From positions 62,001 to 126,000 of the forward strand of contig JAIELK010000003.1 in assembly GCA_019753175.1 (NCBI GenBank): DNA of 64,000 bases, given 5' to 3'. The notes beneath the pieces are model-generated. The model saw nothing but the letters and a program-made list of their open reading frames with translations, was not told the origin of the DNA and did not search any database. The position numbers and the translations under genes were made by a program. Below are positions 34,730 to 43,253 of the stretch, piece after piece; within the stretch, counting starts at the first letter, position 1; each line of letters opens with the position of its first letter. This DNA comes from Hyphomonadaceae bacterium (lineage in GTDB: Bacteria > Pseudomonadota > Alphaproteobacteria > Caulobacterales > Aquidulcibacteraceae).

Positions 34730-35950
34730 ATGCCGCCCGCGAATCAACCACGTCCAGATACCGTGCCGCCCGAGCCGCTGTTGCTGACCGTGCCGCAGGC
34801 GCCGCCCCGCGCCCGCGAGGCGCTGATGCAGCGCCTCTGCGACGTAGTCTCCTGGCCGGAGAGCAAGCTTCCCGCCAACGAGCGGCAACTGGCCGCCGAC
34901 ATCCTGGTCGGCTTGTTGCGAACAAGCAATGTCGAGTTGCGGCAGCGCTGCGCCAACGGCCTGCAGCGCGTCAGCGACGCCCCCAAGGCGCTGCTGCGGT
35001 ATCTCGCTAAGGACGAGATCGTGGTGGCGCAGCCGCTGTTGGAGAACGGCGTCGGCTTTGACGATAGCGATCTTGTCTTCACCGTTCGCGCCGGCGTCAC
35101 CGCGCATTGGCAAGTGATTGCCCGGCGGCGGCATTTGGGCGAAGCAGTCACCGACGCCCTCTTACAGACCGGCGATTCTGTGGTTGCCGAGGCCGTGCTG
35201 CGCAATCCTGGCGCTCGGCTGTCCATGCAGGGTGTCGACCTGGTGGTGGCGCGGTCGCGGACAGTGGCGTCATTGCCGGCCTTGCTCATTAACCGCCCGG
35301 AGCTGAGGCCAACCCAGGCGCTGACGCTGTTCTGGTGGTCGGATTTCAACGCGCGTGTGCACATCCTGCGCCGCTTCGCCGTCGATCGCGCGGCGCTGAT
35401 CTCGGTGCTGGGCGAGGTCTTCAAGATGGCGGCGGCCGAGGACTGGGCAGACGCCGAGACGCGCAAGACTCTGCAGGTCATCGAGCGCCGGCAGCGCAAT
35501 CGCGCGGCAGCGACGCGCAGCCCTTATGGGTCTTTGGAGGGGGCGCTGGCGGCGGCCGAGCACGGTCTCGACATGAAATTGCTCGGCGAGATCGCCCACC
35601 TCGCCGGGGTCAAGCCAACCACGGCGCAGCAATTGTTCGCCGATCCCGGCGGCGAGGCGATCGCGGTGTTTTGCAAGGCGGTTGGACTGAAGCGGCCCTT
35701 ACTCATTGCGCTCTGGCGGGCGCTCCGGCGTCCGCTTGGCGATTCCGATGCTGTTGATAACCCGTTTGGGCGGACATTGTTCGTCTTCGACACGTTGGCG
35801 ACGGCGAAGGCGCAGACGGTGCTACGCTATTGGAACTGGTCGTTTACCCCGGATGCTGCTGGCGGCGAGCGCATCGCCCAAGAGGACGATGCCGATGAAC
35901 TCCAGCCGAGCCGTCGCAACGCGGCTTTGTTGTTTAGCCGCAACGGCTGA
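34730..35950 (+). CDS. DUF2336 family protein
   Basis: Cytoplasmic all-helical protein of unknown function; DUF2336 is restricted largely to alphaproteobacteria. The 406-residue product has HEAT-like helical pairs (RQLAADILVGLLRTSNVELRQR, in part, and EAVTDALLQTGDSVVAEAVLRN) typical of the family. The central FWWSDFNARVHILRRFAVDRAA region is also family-like. Start chosen at the ATG in MPPANQPRPDTV; a GTG seven codons earlier is possible. A second DUF2336 protein is encoded about 15 kb downstream on the other strand. Confidence 0.78.
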   Translation: MPPANQPRPDTVPPEPLLLTVPQAPPRAREALMQRLCDVVSWPESKLPANERQLAADILVGLLRTSNVELRQRCANGLQRVSDAPKALLRYLAKDEIVVAQPLLENGVGFDDSDLVFTVRAGVTAHWQVIARRRHLGEAVTDALLQTGDSVVAEAVLRNPGARLSMQGVDLVVARSRTVASLPALLINRPELRPTQALTLFWWSDFNARVHILRRFAVDRAALISVLGEVFKMAAAEDWADAETRKTLQVIERRQRNRAAATRSPYGSLEGALAAAEHGLDMKLLGEIAHLAGVKPTTAQQLFADPGGEAIAVFCKAVGLKRPLLIALWRALRRPLGDSDAVDNPFGRTLFVFDTLATAKAQTVLRYWNWSFTPDAAGGERIAQEDDADELQPSRRNAALLFSRNG

Positions 35951-36034
35951 TCGCCGGCGCCGCATCACGCTGGCGAATCCGTCCCATCGTGTCTAAAGTT
36001 CGGTGGCGCGCCGGCGGCGCGGGGAGGCTCGTTC

Positions 36035-36490
36035 ATGCTTCACGCCGCAGCCACGGCGGTCGGACTGTCCGCGATCTGGATTCTCTGGACGGGCGCGTGG
36101 AGTTCGCCTCTTGAACTTGGATTTGCGCTGAGCGCTGGCGCGCTTGCGACTGCGGCGGGCCTGTGCCTGGGAGGAGCATCGCGCTTCTTCAGTGGAAGCC
36201 CGCGCATAGTACTCCGTTCATTTGCCCGCGCGAACGCCGTAATGAGCGGTCTTCGTGACACTGTCGCAGCGGTTCTCGGCGCTGGAAGCCGATTGCGCCC
36301 TGCCTTGGTGCGTGCGCGCGTCATCGGCGCGGCGCATGATCGCGTGCTGCTGTCGTTCTTGCTGAGCGCGACTCCCGGACTCGCAGTGGTTGACAGCGAT
36401 GGCGAGAGCCTGCTCGTCCACACCAACGACGAAGATGCGCCGGATGCGACGGCGCTGGCGGGGTTGGAACCGGGCGGGCGCGGCCCATGA
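36035..36490 (+). CDS. Mrp-type antiporter subunit E-like protein
   Basis: First gene of an Mrp-like membrane complex. MrpE subunits are small, with two N-terminal membrane segments and a cytoplasmic C-terminal domain. The 151-residue product has hydrophobic stretches at about 3-22 and 27-48 and a soluble part containing LLSFLLSATPGLAVVDSDGESLLVH, which matches the MrpE S-x-T-P-G-T pattern in a weakened form (SATPGLA). GGGGAGG precedes the ATG. The last 4 bp overlap the next gene. Confidence 0.82.
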   Translation: MLHAAATAVGLSAIWILWTGAWSSPLELGFALSAGALATAAGLCLGGASRFFSGSPRIVLRSFARANAVMSGLRDTVAAVLGAGSRLRPALVRARVIGAAHDRVLLSFLLSATPGLAVVDSDGESLLVHTNDEDAPDATALAGLEPGGRGP

Positions 36491-36768
36491 TTGCTTGGAT
36501 CGCCGCCGCCGGCGCCGCACTCTTGATGCTCACATCGCTGGTGCGCCTGTTCGCCGGTCCGACGCTGCATGATCGGGCTTTGGCGCTGCGTACGGCTCTG
36601 ATCAAGGCGGCCCTCGTTTGCGCGGCGGTCGCGCTTGCAACTGGCCGCACCGAAGTGTTGGACGTGGCCCTTGCCTTAGTGTTCGCGGCGCTCGTCCTGA
36701 TGACGTTGGTGGTCAAAGTGTTCGCGCAGCGAACGCTGCAGGGCCCGTTGGCGTCGCGAGAGGAGTGA
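36487..36768 (+). CDS. Mrp-type antiporter subunit F-like protein
   Basis: Three-helix membrane subunit. The 93-residue product matches MrpF length and pattern: AAAGAALLMLTSLVRLFAGPTLHDRALAL (first helix and the conserved R-x-x-x-G-P-x-x-x-D-R stretch), then two further helices ending VLMTLVVKVFAQ. It overlaps the E-like gene (ATGA) and precedes the G-like gene by 6 bp. Confidence 0.85.
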   Translation: MIAWIAAAGAALLMLTSLVRLFAGPTLHDRALALRTALIKAALVCAAVALATGRTEVLDVALALVFAALVLMTLVVKVFAQRTLQGPLASREE

Positions 36769-36774
36769 CCACAC

Positions 36775-37107
36775 ATGCTGGGCGCGTTCGGTAGTCTTGT
36801 CGGCGGTGTGAGCATCGCGTTCGGGCTGATGCTCATGGCTGTTGGCCAGCTCGGAGTGTTTCGGCTCCCCGACGTCTACATGCGCGCGCACGCCGCCAAT
36901 GTTGCGGACGGCGCCGGCGCTGCGCTCTTTGCTGTCGGCCTCGCTTTGATGGCGCCCGATGGGCAATCGGCGCTTCGTCTGGCGCTGCTGGCGGCGCTGG
37001 TGTGGGGGATCGCGCCGCTGCTTTCGCATCTGAGCGCGACCGCTGCGCACCATGGCGGGGTTGCGCCGCGTGTCGGCGCGGGTGCTCTCGGGGGAGACGT
37101 GAAATGA
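36775..37107 (+). CDS. Mrp-type antiporter subunit G-like protein
   Basis: Three-helix membrane subunit. The 110-residue product has the MrpG signature LGVFRLPDVYMRAHAANVADGAG (in part), corresponding to the family G-x-x-R-x-P-D-x-x-x-R-x-H-A sequence, with flanking helices. It is downstream of the F-like gene and overlaps the next gene by 4 bp. Position E-F-G at the operon start follows the archaeal Mbh/Mbs order rather than the Bacillus mrpABCDEFG order. Confidence 0.88.
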   Translation: MLGAFGSLVGGVSIAFGLMLMAVGQLGVFRLPDVYMRAHAANVADGAGAALFAVGLALMAPDGQSALRLALLAALVWGIAPLLSHLSATAAHHGGVAPRVGAGALGGDVK

Positions 37108-37580
37108 GCATGGAGGCGCTGCCGGCCGCTCTCGCGTTCGCACTTTGCATCGGCGCATTGGCCTCTGGCCTAGCGGCGGTGCTCGCGCGCGCGTTATTCT
37201 CAGCGGCAATGTACGTGGCTGCGGCTGGAGCCTTCACTGCGGCGGCGGCGGCGGCTCTTGGCGCCGCCGATAGCGCTGTCGTCGTGGCGCTCGCCGCCGT
37301 GGCCTGGATGCCGCTGCTTCTGCTCGCGACGATGTTGCTCAGCAGCCGCGCGACAAGGGCGGCCAAGCCCGTCGGCGCGGTGGCGGCCGTGTTGCTCGGC
37401 GCGCCTCTGGCGCTGGTTCTGATCGTGCCGACGTTTGAGCCGGCGGCAGTGCGCGCTATCGCGATCGGTGACGCTCAACTCGCATTCTGGATCGCACCGA
37501 TCATCGCGGTGACCGCTTGCGCCGTGGTCGGTTTGCTCGGTTTCGGAGAGCGCGGCGCGCTCGAAGGGGAGCGCGGGTGA
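37104..37580 (+). CDS. Membrane subunit like the MrpA C-terminal part (MbhD/E-like)
   Basis: The 158-residue hydrophobic product has five or so membrane segments and sits where archaeal-type operons encode the separated MrpA C-terminal domains (MbhD/MbhE). The segment ARALFSAAMYVAAAGAFTAAAAAALGAADSAVVVALAAVAW resembles the MbhD/DUF4040 pattern with an acidic residue in the membrane (ADSAVV). Start at the ATG overlapping the previous TGA. Sequence conservation is weak, so the call leans on order and topology. Confidence 0.65.
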   Translation: MSMEALPAALAFALCIGALASGLAAVLARALFSAAMYVAAAGAFTAAAAAALGAADSAVVVALAAVAWMPLLLLATMLLSSRATRAAKPVGAVAAVLLGAPLALVLIVPTFEPAAVRAIAIGDAQLAFWIAPIIAVTACAVVGLLGFGERGALEGERG

Positions 37581-37960
37581 GGTCTGGTCGCTTTGGTTTG
37601 ATCGCAGCAGCAGCGCGTTTCTACGCTCCGCTCATGGTCCTGTTTGCCATGGCTTTGCTGTTTCAGCGTGCGCCAGGGGGCGTAGGGTTTGCAGCCGGAC
37701 TTGTGATTGGCGCGGGGTTCGCGTTGCAAGCAGCGGTTTTCGGCGTCGCTGCGGCGCGTCGCGCGCTTCCGCCTCTGCTCGCACGCTGGCTGCTCGCGAT
37801 CGGGATTGCGTTTACGGTCGCCGGTGCGGCTTTCCCCTTGCTGCCCTACGCCCCACAGCTCATGGAGGCGGGCGGTTTTCTTGTATGCGCCGCCGCCACC
37901 GCGCTGATCGCTATCGTGTTCTTTGGGCGCGTCCCAACATTGTCCGACGCGGAGTGGTGA
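37577..37960 (+). CDS. Mrp-type antiporter subunit B-like protein
   Basis: The 127-residue product has four hydrophobic segments, starting RFYAPLMVLFAMALLFQ and continuing GGVGFAAGLVIGAGFALQAAVFG, which matches the MnhB domain (P-G-G-G-F-x-G-G-x-x-x-A pattern, here APGGVGFAAGLVIGAGFAL). The GTG start overlaps the previous stop (GTGA). Shorter than Bacillus MrpB (about 140). Confidence 0.78.
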   Translation: MRSGRFGLIAAAARFYAPLMVLFAMALLFQRAPGGVGFAAGLVIGAGFALQAAVFGVAAARRALPPLLARWLLAIGIAFTVAGAAFPLLPYAPQLMEAGGFLVCAAATALIAIVFFGRVPTLSDAEW

Positions 37961-37962
37961 CA

Positions 37963-38268
37963 ATGTCAGACGCCGCCTACATCGTTGGTGCGTTGATGCT
38001 GGTGGCGGGCGTCGTCGGCGCCTGGATGTCAGCCAATCTCATCAAGCGTCTTGTCGGCGTCGCTGTTGCGCACATCGGGGCGATCCTGGCGGCTGCGGCC
38101 GTCGGCGCACCGCAAGCGCTGCTGATTGCGGGCGCGGCCATCGGCCTTGCGACCGTGGCTGTGGGGGCAGCTATCGCTGTTCGCTTGCAAGAGGCGCATG
38201 GGACGGTCGAAGCCGGCGACATCGACGCCGTGGATCGAGACGCTGACGCGAAAGAGAAGGCGACGTGA
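37963..38268 (+). CDS. Mrp-type antiporter subunit C-like protein (NuoK family)
   Basis: Three-helix NuoK/MrpC-type subunit. The 101-residue product has helices at about 4-22, 28-50 and 57-80, with the usual middle stretch NLIKRLVGVAVAHIGAILAA and PQALLIAGAAIGLATVAVGAAIAVRL. The C-terminal tail is acidic (EAGDIDAVDRDAD). NuoK-type acidic membrane residues are sparse here. It overlaps the following gene by 4 bp. Confidence 0.82.
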   Translation: MSDAAYIVGALMLVAGVVGAWMSANLIKRLVGVAVAHIGAILAAAAVGAPQALLIAGAAIGLATVAVGAAIAVRLQEAHGTVEAGDIDAVDRDADAKEKAT

Positions 38269-39725
38269 GCGCGGATTGGCTCGACCTGGCGCGCTTGCAC
38301 GCGCCGCTGATCGCGATCCTCGCGCCGTTGTTGGGCGCGGCTGCGTCGCTCTGCATTCCATCACCGAGATGGAGCTGGGCCATCGGCGTGTTGTCGGCGG
38401 CGGCCGGTGCGCTGATCGCAGCCGAGTTGGCGGTGCGCGTGCTCTGGCTGAATGAGACGCCGCCAAACGTCGTCGAGGGGGTGATGCTGTCGCCTGACGG
38501 CGTCGGTGTTTTCGCCGCTGCTTTGATCAGCGTGTGCACTGCGATAGCGCTCATTGCCGGCGTTACCTCGTCAGAGGCGCAGTCATCGCACTTTGCGCCC
38601 TTGGCGATCGCGTTGGCGTTGTTCGCAGGGGGGGGCTGGATCGCCGCGACGCTGGCGTCCGATCTGATTCTGGTGCTGCTAGCGGCTGAGACGGCTTGGC
38701 TCGCCAGTGTTGGTTTGCTCGTTTTGTCCGGCGAGCGACATGCTGCGCTCAACGGCGCACTGCGCATGCTGATCGCAGGCGCTGTCGGATCGGCGCTGAG
38801 CGTGACCGGTCTGGCGCTGATTTGGCGGAGTTCTGGCGACTTGAGCGTGGCGGCCCTGGCTTTGGCCGAGGCAACATCGCCTTGGGGTGAGGCTGTCGGC
38901 GTCGGTCTGGTGCTGTCTGGATGGATCGTGAAGGCGGGCGTCGCGCCGCTCGGCTTCTGGATCGGGTCGGCATTCAGCCGCGCAAGCGTGCTCGCCGCGC
39001 TCTGCATTGGCGTGGTCGGCATCGTGAGCGCGCTTATGCTGATCGCGAGAATTGCTGCGCATGCCTTTGCCATGCCCGAAGTTGGCGGCGGTCTTTCGCT
39101 TGCGCTAGCGGCGATCGGCGGCTTGGCGATCGCCGCTGGGTCCGTGCAGGCGATCGGCGCGCGCAACCTGCGGCGGCTGGCGGCGTACGCCGGCGCCGCG
39201 CAGGCGGGCGGTGTGTTGCTTTGCGTCGCGCTCGGCTCGCCGGCGGGCTTTGCGGCGGCGTTGGTGCAGACGACGGCGCTCGCCGCGGCGATGCTGGCGC
39301 TCTACGCCGCGGCTGGTGCGGGGGGCGTCGACAGCCTCGACACGCTCGATGGGCTGGCGCGTCGCGCGCCGCTCGCCGGCGTGGCGGTGATGTTCGGCGC
39401 CGTCAGTCTAATCGGCGCGCCTTTGACCATCGGCTTTCTCGGACGTTGGCGACTGGTTGAAGCGGCGGTCGGCGTCGGCTGGTGGTGGGCTGTCGGAGCC
39501 ATGACGTTCGCGTCCTTGGCGGCGGTGTTCTACGCTGGGCGCCTGATCGAGCGGGCGTATTTCCGCCACTTGCGCGTCGCGCCCGCGGCGCAGGGCGATG
39601 GTTGGCGCGTGATGCTGGCGCCGGCGTTGCTCGCATCGATCGTTTTGGTCGCCGTCGGATTGGCGCCGGGGGCCTTGCTCCAAGCCGCGGACGCGGCCGC
39701 GTCCGCGTTTGGGGTCGCGCCATGA
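38265..39725 (+). CDS. Mrp-type antiporter subunit D-like (canonical antiporter subunit)
   Basis: Large antiporter-like subunit homologous to MrpD and NuoM/N. The 486-residue product has about 14 membrane segments and keeps the residues used for ion translocation. Glu142 lies in the fifth-helix context LAAETAWLASVG, and Lys223 in the seventh-helix context WIVKAGVAPLGFW; these positions match MrpD Glu137/Lys219 and NuoM Glu144/Lys234. Of the three large subunits in this operon it is the only one that clearly keeps both. Confidence 0.88.
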   Translation: MSADWLDLARLHAPLIAILAPLLGAAASLCIPSPRWSWAIGVLSAAAGALIAAELAVRVLWLNETPPNVVEGVMLSPDGVGVFAAALISVCTAIALIAGVTSSEAQSSHFAPLAIALALFAGGGWIAATLASDLILVLLAAETAWLASVGLLVLSGERHAALNGALRMLIAGAVGSALSVTGLALIWRSSGDLSVAALALAEATSPWGEAVGVGLVLSGWIVKAGVAPLGFWIGSAFSRASVLAALCIGVVGIVSALMLIARIAAHAFAMPEVGGGLSLALAAIGGLAIAAGSVQAIGARNLRRLAAYAGAAQAGGVLLCVALGSPAGFAAALVQTTALAAAMLALYAAAGAGGVDSLDTLDGLARRAPLAGVAVMFGAVSLIGAPLTIGFLGRWRLVEAAVGVGWWWAVGAMTFASLAAVFYAGRLIERAYFRHLRVAPAAQGDGWRVMLAPALLASIVLVAVGLAPGALLQAADAAASAFGVAP

Positions 39726-41185
39726 CGCCGGAGCTTGCTCTCATTGGCGTGTTGGCGGCGCCGCTGACACAGGCCGTGCTTGTGCTGATGCTTGCGCGAC
39801 CGCCTGGCTTGCGCGATGTGATGCATGTCTCCTTGTCGCTGTTCACGGCGGTGTGCGCCGCGCGCCTGGTGGAGGCGGCGGCCGATGGGGAGATTGTTCG
39901 TGTTGTCCTCGCGCGGCCTTTGCCGAACGTCGACCTGGCACTGAGCGTCGAGCCGCTTGGCGCGCTCATCGCCGCGGTCGCAGGCGGACTGGGCGTCCTG
40001 CACGCCGTGCATACGGTGGGCCTGGTGCGCGCGAGCCACGAGCCGGCGCCTGCGCGCATGATGGCGTTTCTTGCGTTGGCGAGCGCCGCGGCGATGGCGG
40101 TGGCGTTCTCAGCAAACCTGTTCACGATGTTCGTCGCCAACCAGGCCTTGACGCTGGCGGTGTTTCCGCTGGTCGCCCATCGCGGCGATGAAGAATCCCG
40201 AAAGGCGGCGCGGGTGTTCTTAGGCGTGCTGCTGGCGGCGTCCGTCGGCTTGTTCCTGCCGGCGATGGTTTGGACTTACGCTCTCGTTGGAGCGCTCGAC
40301 TTTCAGGCCGGCGGCATGCTTGCGGGCCGTGTCGACACCCTGACCGCGAATATCCTGCTGACGCTCTTTGTGCTCGGATTGGCGATGGCCGCGGTACCGC
40401 CGCTGCAGCGTTGGTTGCCGGCGTCGAGCGTAGCGCCCCATCCGGCACTGGTCACAATCCAGGGCGTAGCGGTGCTGCCGGCCGGCGGCGTCGGCGTCAT
40501 CAAAGTGGCGGCGTTCGTCTTCGGGCCGGCGCTGCACGACGCCGCGTTCGCAGCGCGCGGTCTCATCGTGCTGGCGGGGCTGGGCATGTGCGCGGCTGCG
40601 GTGATCGCGTTGTCGCGGCAGAATTTGCGCGAGCGCCTCGGTTACTCCTGCATCGCCCAATCGCTGGCGGTGGTGATGGGTGCGCTGCTCGCGCTGCCTG
40701 CGGGCTTGTTCGCTGCTGCGCTGCAGATCGTTGCCGTCGCATGCGCCGCCACCACGCTCACCATGGCGCTCGGCACGGTCTCCGTTCTGACCGCGCGCGA
40801 GAACGCGGCGGATTTTGCCGGACTCGGGCGCGCCATGCCGTGGACGTTCGCAGCGTTCGCGCTCGCGTCGGCGAGCATGATCGGCATGCCGCCGTTTTCC
40901 GGCGCCTGGGCGAAGCTCTGGCTGATCACGGCCTCGGCGGGTGCGGGCTTGCTTTGGGCGGCGGCGCTGGCCGGCCTCGCCGCGGTATTGACCTTCGCGC
41001 ACTTGGGTCCGCTCGCGGCCAACGCCCTGGCGGGAGAAGCGCCGCAGAACCCGTTCGTGCGCGCCGACGGCGCATCGATCGCCTTGGTCGCGCCGGTGGT
41101 GCTGAGCGGCGCGGCGACGCTTTGGTTGCTGCTTGTGGCCGATCCGCTCGCATCGTTTCTCTCACCGGTATGGACCCCGCCATGA
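39722..41185 (+). CDS. Second antiporter-like subunit, channel residues altered
   Basis: NuoM/MrpD-type membrane protein of 487 residues. The family core is visible (PPLQRWLPASSVAPHPALVTIQG and MIGMPPFSGAWAKLW), so the fold is the same as the preceding subunit. At the position of the fifth-helix Glu the sequence reads FVANQALTL (Asn140/Gln141), and Met222 occupies the seventh-helix Lys position (LAMAAVPPLQRW). This suggests a structural or regulatory subunit rather than an active ion path, judged by eye without an alignment. Start at the ATG overlapping the previous stop. Confidence 0.82.
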   Translation: MTPELALIGVLAAPLTQAVLVLMLARPPGLRDVMHVSLSLFTAVCAARLVEAAADGEIVRVVLARPLPNVDLALSVEPLGALIAAVAGGLGVLHAVHTVGLVRASHEPAPARMMAFLALASAAAMAVAFSANLFTMFVANQALTLAVFPLVAHRGDEESRKAARVFLGVLLAASVGLFLPAMVWTYALVGALDFQAGGMLAGRVDTLTANILLTLFVLGLAMAAVPPLQRWLPASSVAPHPALVTIQGVAVLPAGGVGVIKVAAFVFGPALHDAAFAARGLIVLAGLGMCAAAVIALSRQNLRERLGYSCIAQSLAVVMGALLALPAGLFAAALQIVAVACAATTLTMALGTVSVLTARENAADFAGLGRAMPWTFAAFALASASMIGMPPFSGAWAKLWLITASAGAGLLWAAALAGLAAVLTFAHLGPLAANALAGEAPQNPFVRADGASIALVAPVVLSGAATLWLLLVADPLASFLSPVWTPP

Positions 41186-41415
41186 ACGGACTCATGCCCC
41201 CCAAGCGCGGCGGCGCAGGCGGCGTGGCGCTGGTCTTGTGCGCGAGCGCGGCGCTCCTGGGCGTTGGCCTGGACTTCCTGCAGCGTCATCCCGATCCGTT
41301 TTGGATCGGCGCCAGCCCCGGCGGCGCTGCTGCCATTGGCGCGGCGGCGGCGCTGTTTTGCCTCGCGGTGGCTCGTCTCGCGCACGCGTTCCTGCATCGC
41401 AAGCGGAGCGACTAG
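41182..41415 (+). CDS. Small membrane protein inside the Mrp-like operon
   Basis: Unrecognised 77-residue protein with two hydrophobic helices (about 13-32 and 46-68) separated by LQRHPDPFWIGASPGG, and a basic C-terminus (HRKRSD). It overlaps the upstream subunit gene (ATGA) and is 3 bp from the next, so it is almost certainly co-translated with the complex and may be an accessory subunit. Confidence 0.7.
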   Translation: MNGLMPPKRGGAGGVALVLCASAALLGVGLDFLQRHPDPFWIGASPGGAAAIGAAAALFCLAVARLAHAFLHRKRSD

Positions 41416-41418
41416 CCG

Positions 41419-43113
41419 ATGCTGACGCTCAATCCCGGCTTTGCGCTGATCTTGGCCGCTTTCCTGGTGCTGACGGCGCCGCGTCAAACGCGCACCTGGA
41501 TCTTCGTCGCGGCCGCGTTTGCCGCCTTCGTGCTATTGCTGGGGCGCGAATTCGGCGCCGCTGAAGCCGTCGCGCAGATGGGACTGCCGGTCGTCTTCCT
41601 TAATCTGGATGCACTCAATCGCATGTTCGGCATCGCCGTGCTGTTCGCCCTCATCGGCGTTGGCATAACCACCGGCGCGCGCCGCAACGTGGTTGAAGAC
41701 GCGGCGATCCTGCTCTTGGCCGGAGGGACGCTCTCGGCGCTGTTCGTCGGGGATCTCATCAGTCTTGTCGCCGCCGCCGCGCTGGCCGGACTCGCAACCG
41801 CTTGGCTGGTCTTGACTTCACCGCTGCCGGGCGCGAACCGCGCGGGCGCGCGCTTGCTGATCTGGCACGGGCTTGAGGGGCTGCTGTTTCTTGTCGGCGT
41901 GGCGCTGCACCTGACCGAAGGCGCGGCCAGCGCTGTGCTCGGCCGCATGGACGCCGCCAGCGTCAGCGGCGCGTGCATCTTCGCCGCCATCATGATCCGT
42001 GTCGGCGCGCCGCTCGCGCACGTGTGGCTGAAGGATGCTGTCTCGCACGCTTCGCCGGCGGGCGGGGCGGCGCTCTGCGCATTCACGACCTTGCTTGGCG
42101 TTTACATGCTGGCCCGGCTTTATCCCGCCGAACCGGTGTTGACGCCGATCGGCATGGCGATGATTGCACTCGGCGCCGTCTACGCGGTCGCCGATTACGA
42201 CCTTCGGCGCGCCAGCGCCTATGCGCTCATGGCGCAAACCGGCGTCGCGGTTGCGCTGATCGGGATCGGGTCGCCGATTGCCTTGGCGGCGGCGGAAGGA
42301 CACGCCTTCGCAGTCATTGTCGGCTTCACGGCGCTGCAATTGGCGCTGGGCGCGATCCTTCACCGCGTTGGCTCGGCGCGCCTCACGGCGCTGGAAGGCG
42401 CCTCCGGCATAGCGCCGATTGCGACGGCGCTTGGGATCGCTGCATCCTTGGCTGCGGTGTCCACGCCGGGTTTCGCCGCCTATGCGACCCACAGCGTCGC
42501 GCTTGACGCGGTTGCGCGTTGGGAAACGCGTGTCCTGTGGACCATGATCGCGGCTTTGCCGGGCGTGTTGTTCGTCGGCCTCACATTGCGCTTGGCGCTG
42601 GCCGCGTACGCGCCGACCAAAGTTCAGCCCGTGCGCAACGAAGCGCCGTTCGCCATGGTGCTGGGGACCAGTCTGGCGGTGTTCTTTTGCACGTCGGTGG
42701 GGCTGGCGCCGCAATGGCTGTACGGCCTCATGCCCGCGGAACTCACCTTCGACCCGTTCGCCGTGGCGCGTCTGGCGCCGCAGCTGCAGCTGATGGGTGT
42801 TGCGGGTGTGGTCTATCTGTTGCTGCGCACGCGCCGCCCGCTGCCTGCACCGGAGAGCGAAATCCCGGACGTCGATGGGTTCTATCGAGGGCCGCTGGCG
42901 CAGGCCGGGCAGATGGCGGGGGTGCTCGCGCTCGGGCTCTACGATGCGAGCAAGCGCGCCGCAGACGCCAGCGGACGATGGTTGTCGCAACGCTTCGCTG
43001 CGTTGGTGGCGTTGTGCGACGATCCTTTCTCGCGGCGTTCCTTTGCGCTGACCGGGCTGCTGGCGTTGTCGGGTTTCCTCGGCGTGCTGCTGCTGTCGAC
43101 AAGTCAATGGTGA
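41419..43113 (+). CDS. Third antiporter-like subunit with C-terminal extension
   Basis: NuoL/MrpD-type membrane protein of 564 residues, last in the operon. The core segment IRVGAPLAHVWLKDAVSHASPAGG matches the family K-x-x-x-x-P-L-H-x-W-L-P-x-A pattern. Arg194 lies next to the usual Lys position and the end reads LKDA instead of LPDA; Ala is found where the fifth-helix Glu is expected (near residue 121). After the conserved part come IPDVDGFYRGPLAQAG, a long amphipathic stretch and a final membrane helix (about 545-562), reminiscent of NuoL's lateral extension though shorter. Confidence 0.82.
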   Translation: MLTLNPGFALILAAFLVLTAPRQTRTWIFVAAAFAAFVLLLGREFGAAEAVAQMGLPVVFLNLDALNRMFGIAVLFALIGVGITTGARRNVVEDAAILLLAGGTLSALFVGDLISLVAAAALAGLATAWLVLTSPLPGANRAGARLLIWHGLEGLLFLVGVALHLTEGAASAVLGRMDAASVSGACIFAAIMIRVGAPLAHVWLKDAVSHASPAGGAALCAFTTLLGVYMLARLYPAEPVLTPIGMAMIALGAVYAVADYDLRRASAYALMAQTGVAVALIGIGSPIALAAAEGHAFAVIVGFTALQLALGAILHRVGSARLTALEGASGIAPIATALGIAASLAAVSTPGFAAYATHSVALDAVARWETRVLWTMIAALPGVLFVGLTLRLALAAYAPTKVQPVRNEAPFAMVLGTSLAVFFCTSVGLAPQWLYGLMPAELTFDPFAVARLAPQLQLMGVAGVVYLLLRTRRPLPAPESEIPDVDGFYRGPLAQAGQMAGVLALGLYDASKRAADASGRWLSQRFAALVALCDDPFSRRSFALTGLLALSGFLGVLLLSTSQW

Positions 43114-43114
43114 G

Positions 43115-43140
43115 GGCGCGCCAAACAAAAGCGGCGCCTT
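43115..43140 (+). terminator. Weak hairpin after the Mrp-like operon
   Basis: GGCGC (43115-43119) can pair with GCGCC (43134-43138) over an A-rich loop, followed by TTAGAC. The stem is only 5 bp, so termination here is uncertain. Confidence 0.3.
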
Positions 43141-43253
43141 AGACTGTTGAGCATAGGTGCACGCCTCGCCGGTAATTCGGCGTGGAAGTATTGGCTTGCG
43201 TGGGAGTTAGCTGAGCCTATTGTTCGCACCTTGACTGGCGGAAGTGTTGTCCA

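Noticed and set aside
36035-43113. Respiratory complex I or membrane-bound hydrogenase operon
   Set aside because: No NuoB/C/D/I, hydrogenase large/small subunit, or Fe-S motifs are present; only Mrp-type membrane subunits.
36035-43113. Classical seven-gene mrpABCDEFG operon
   Set aside because: Order, the split A part, three large subunits and the extra small protein do not fit that type.
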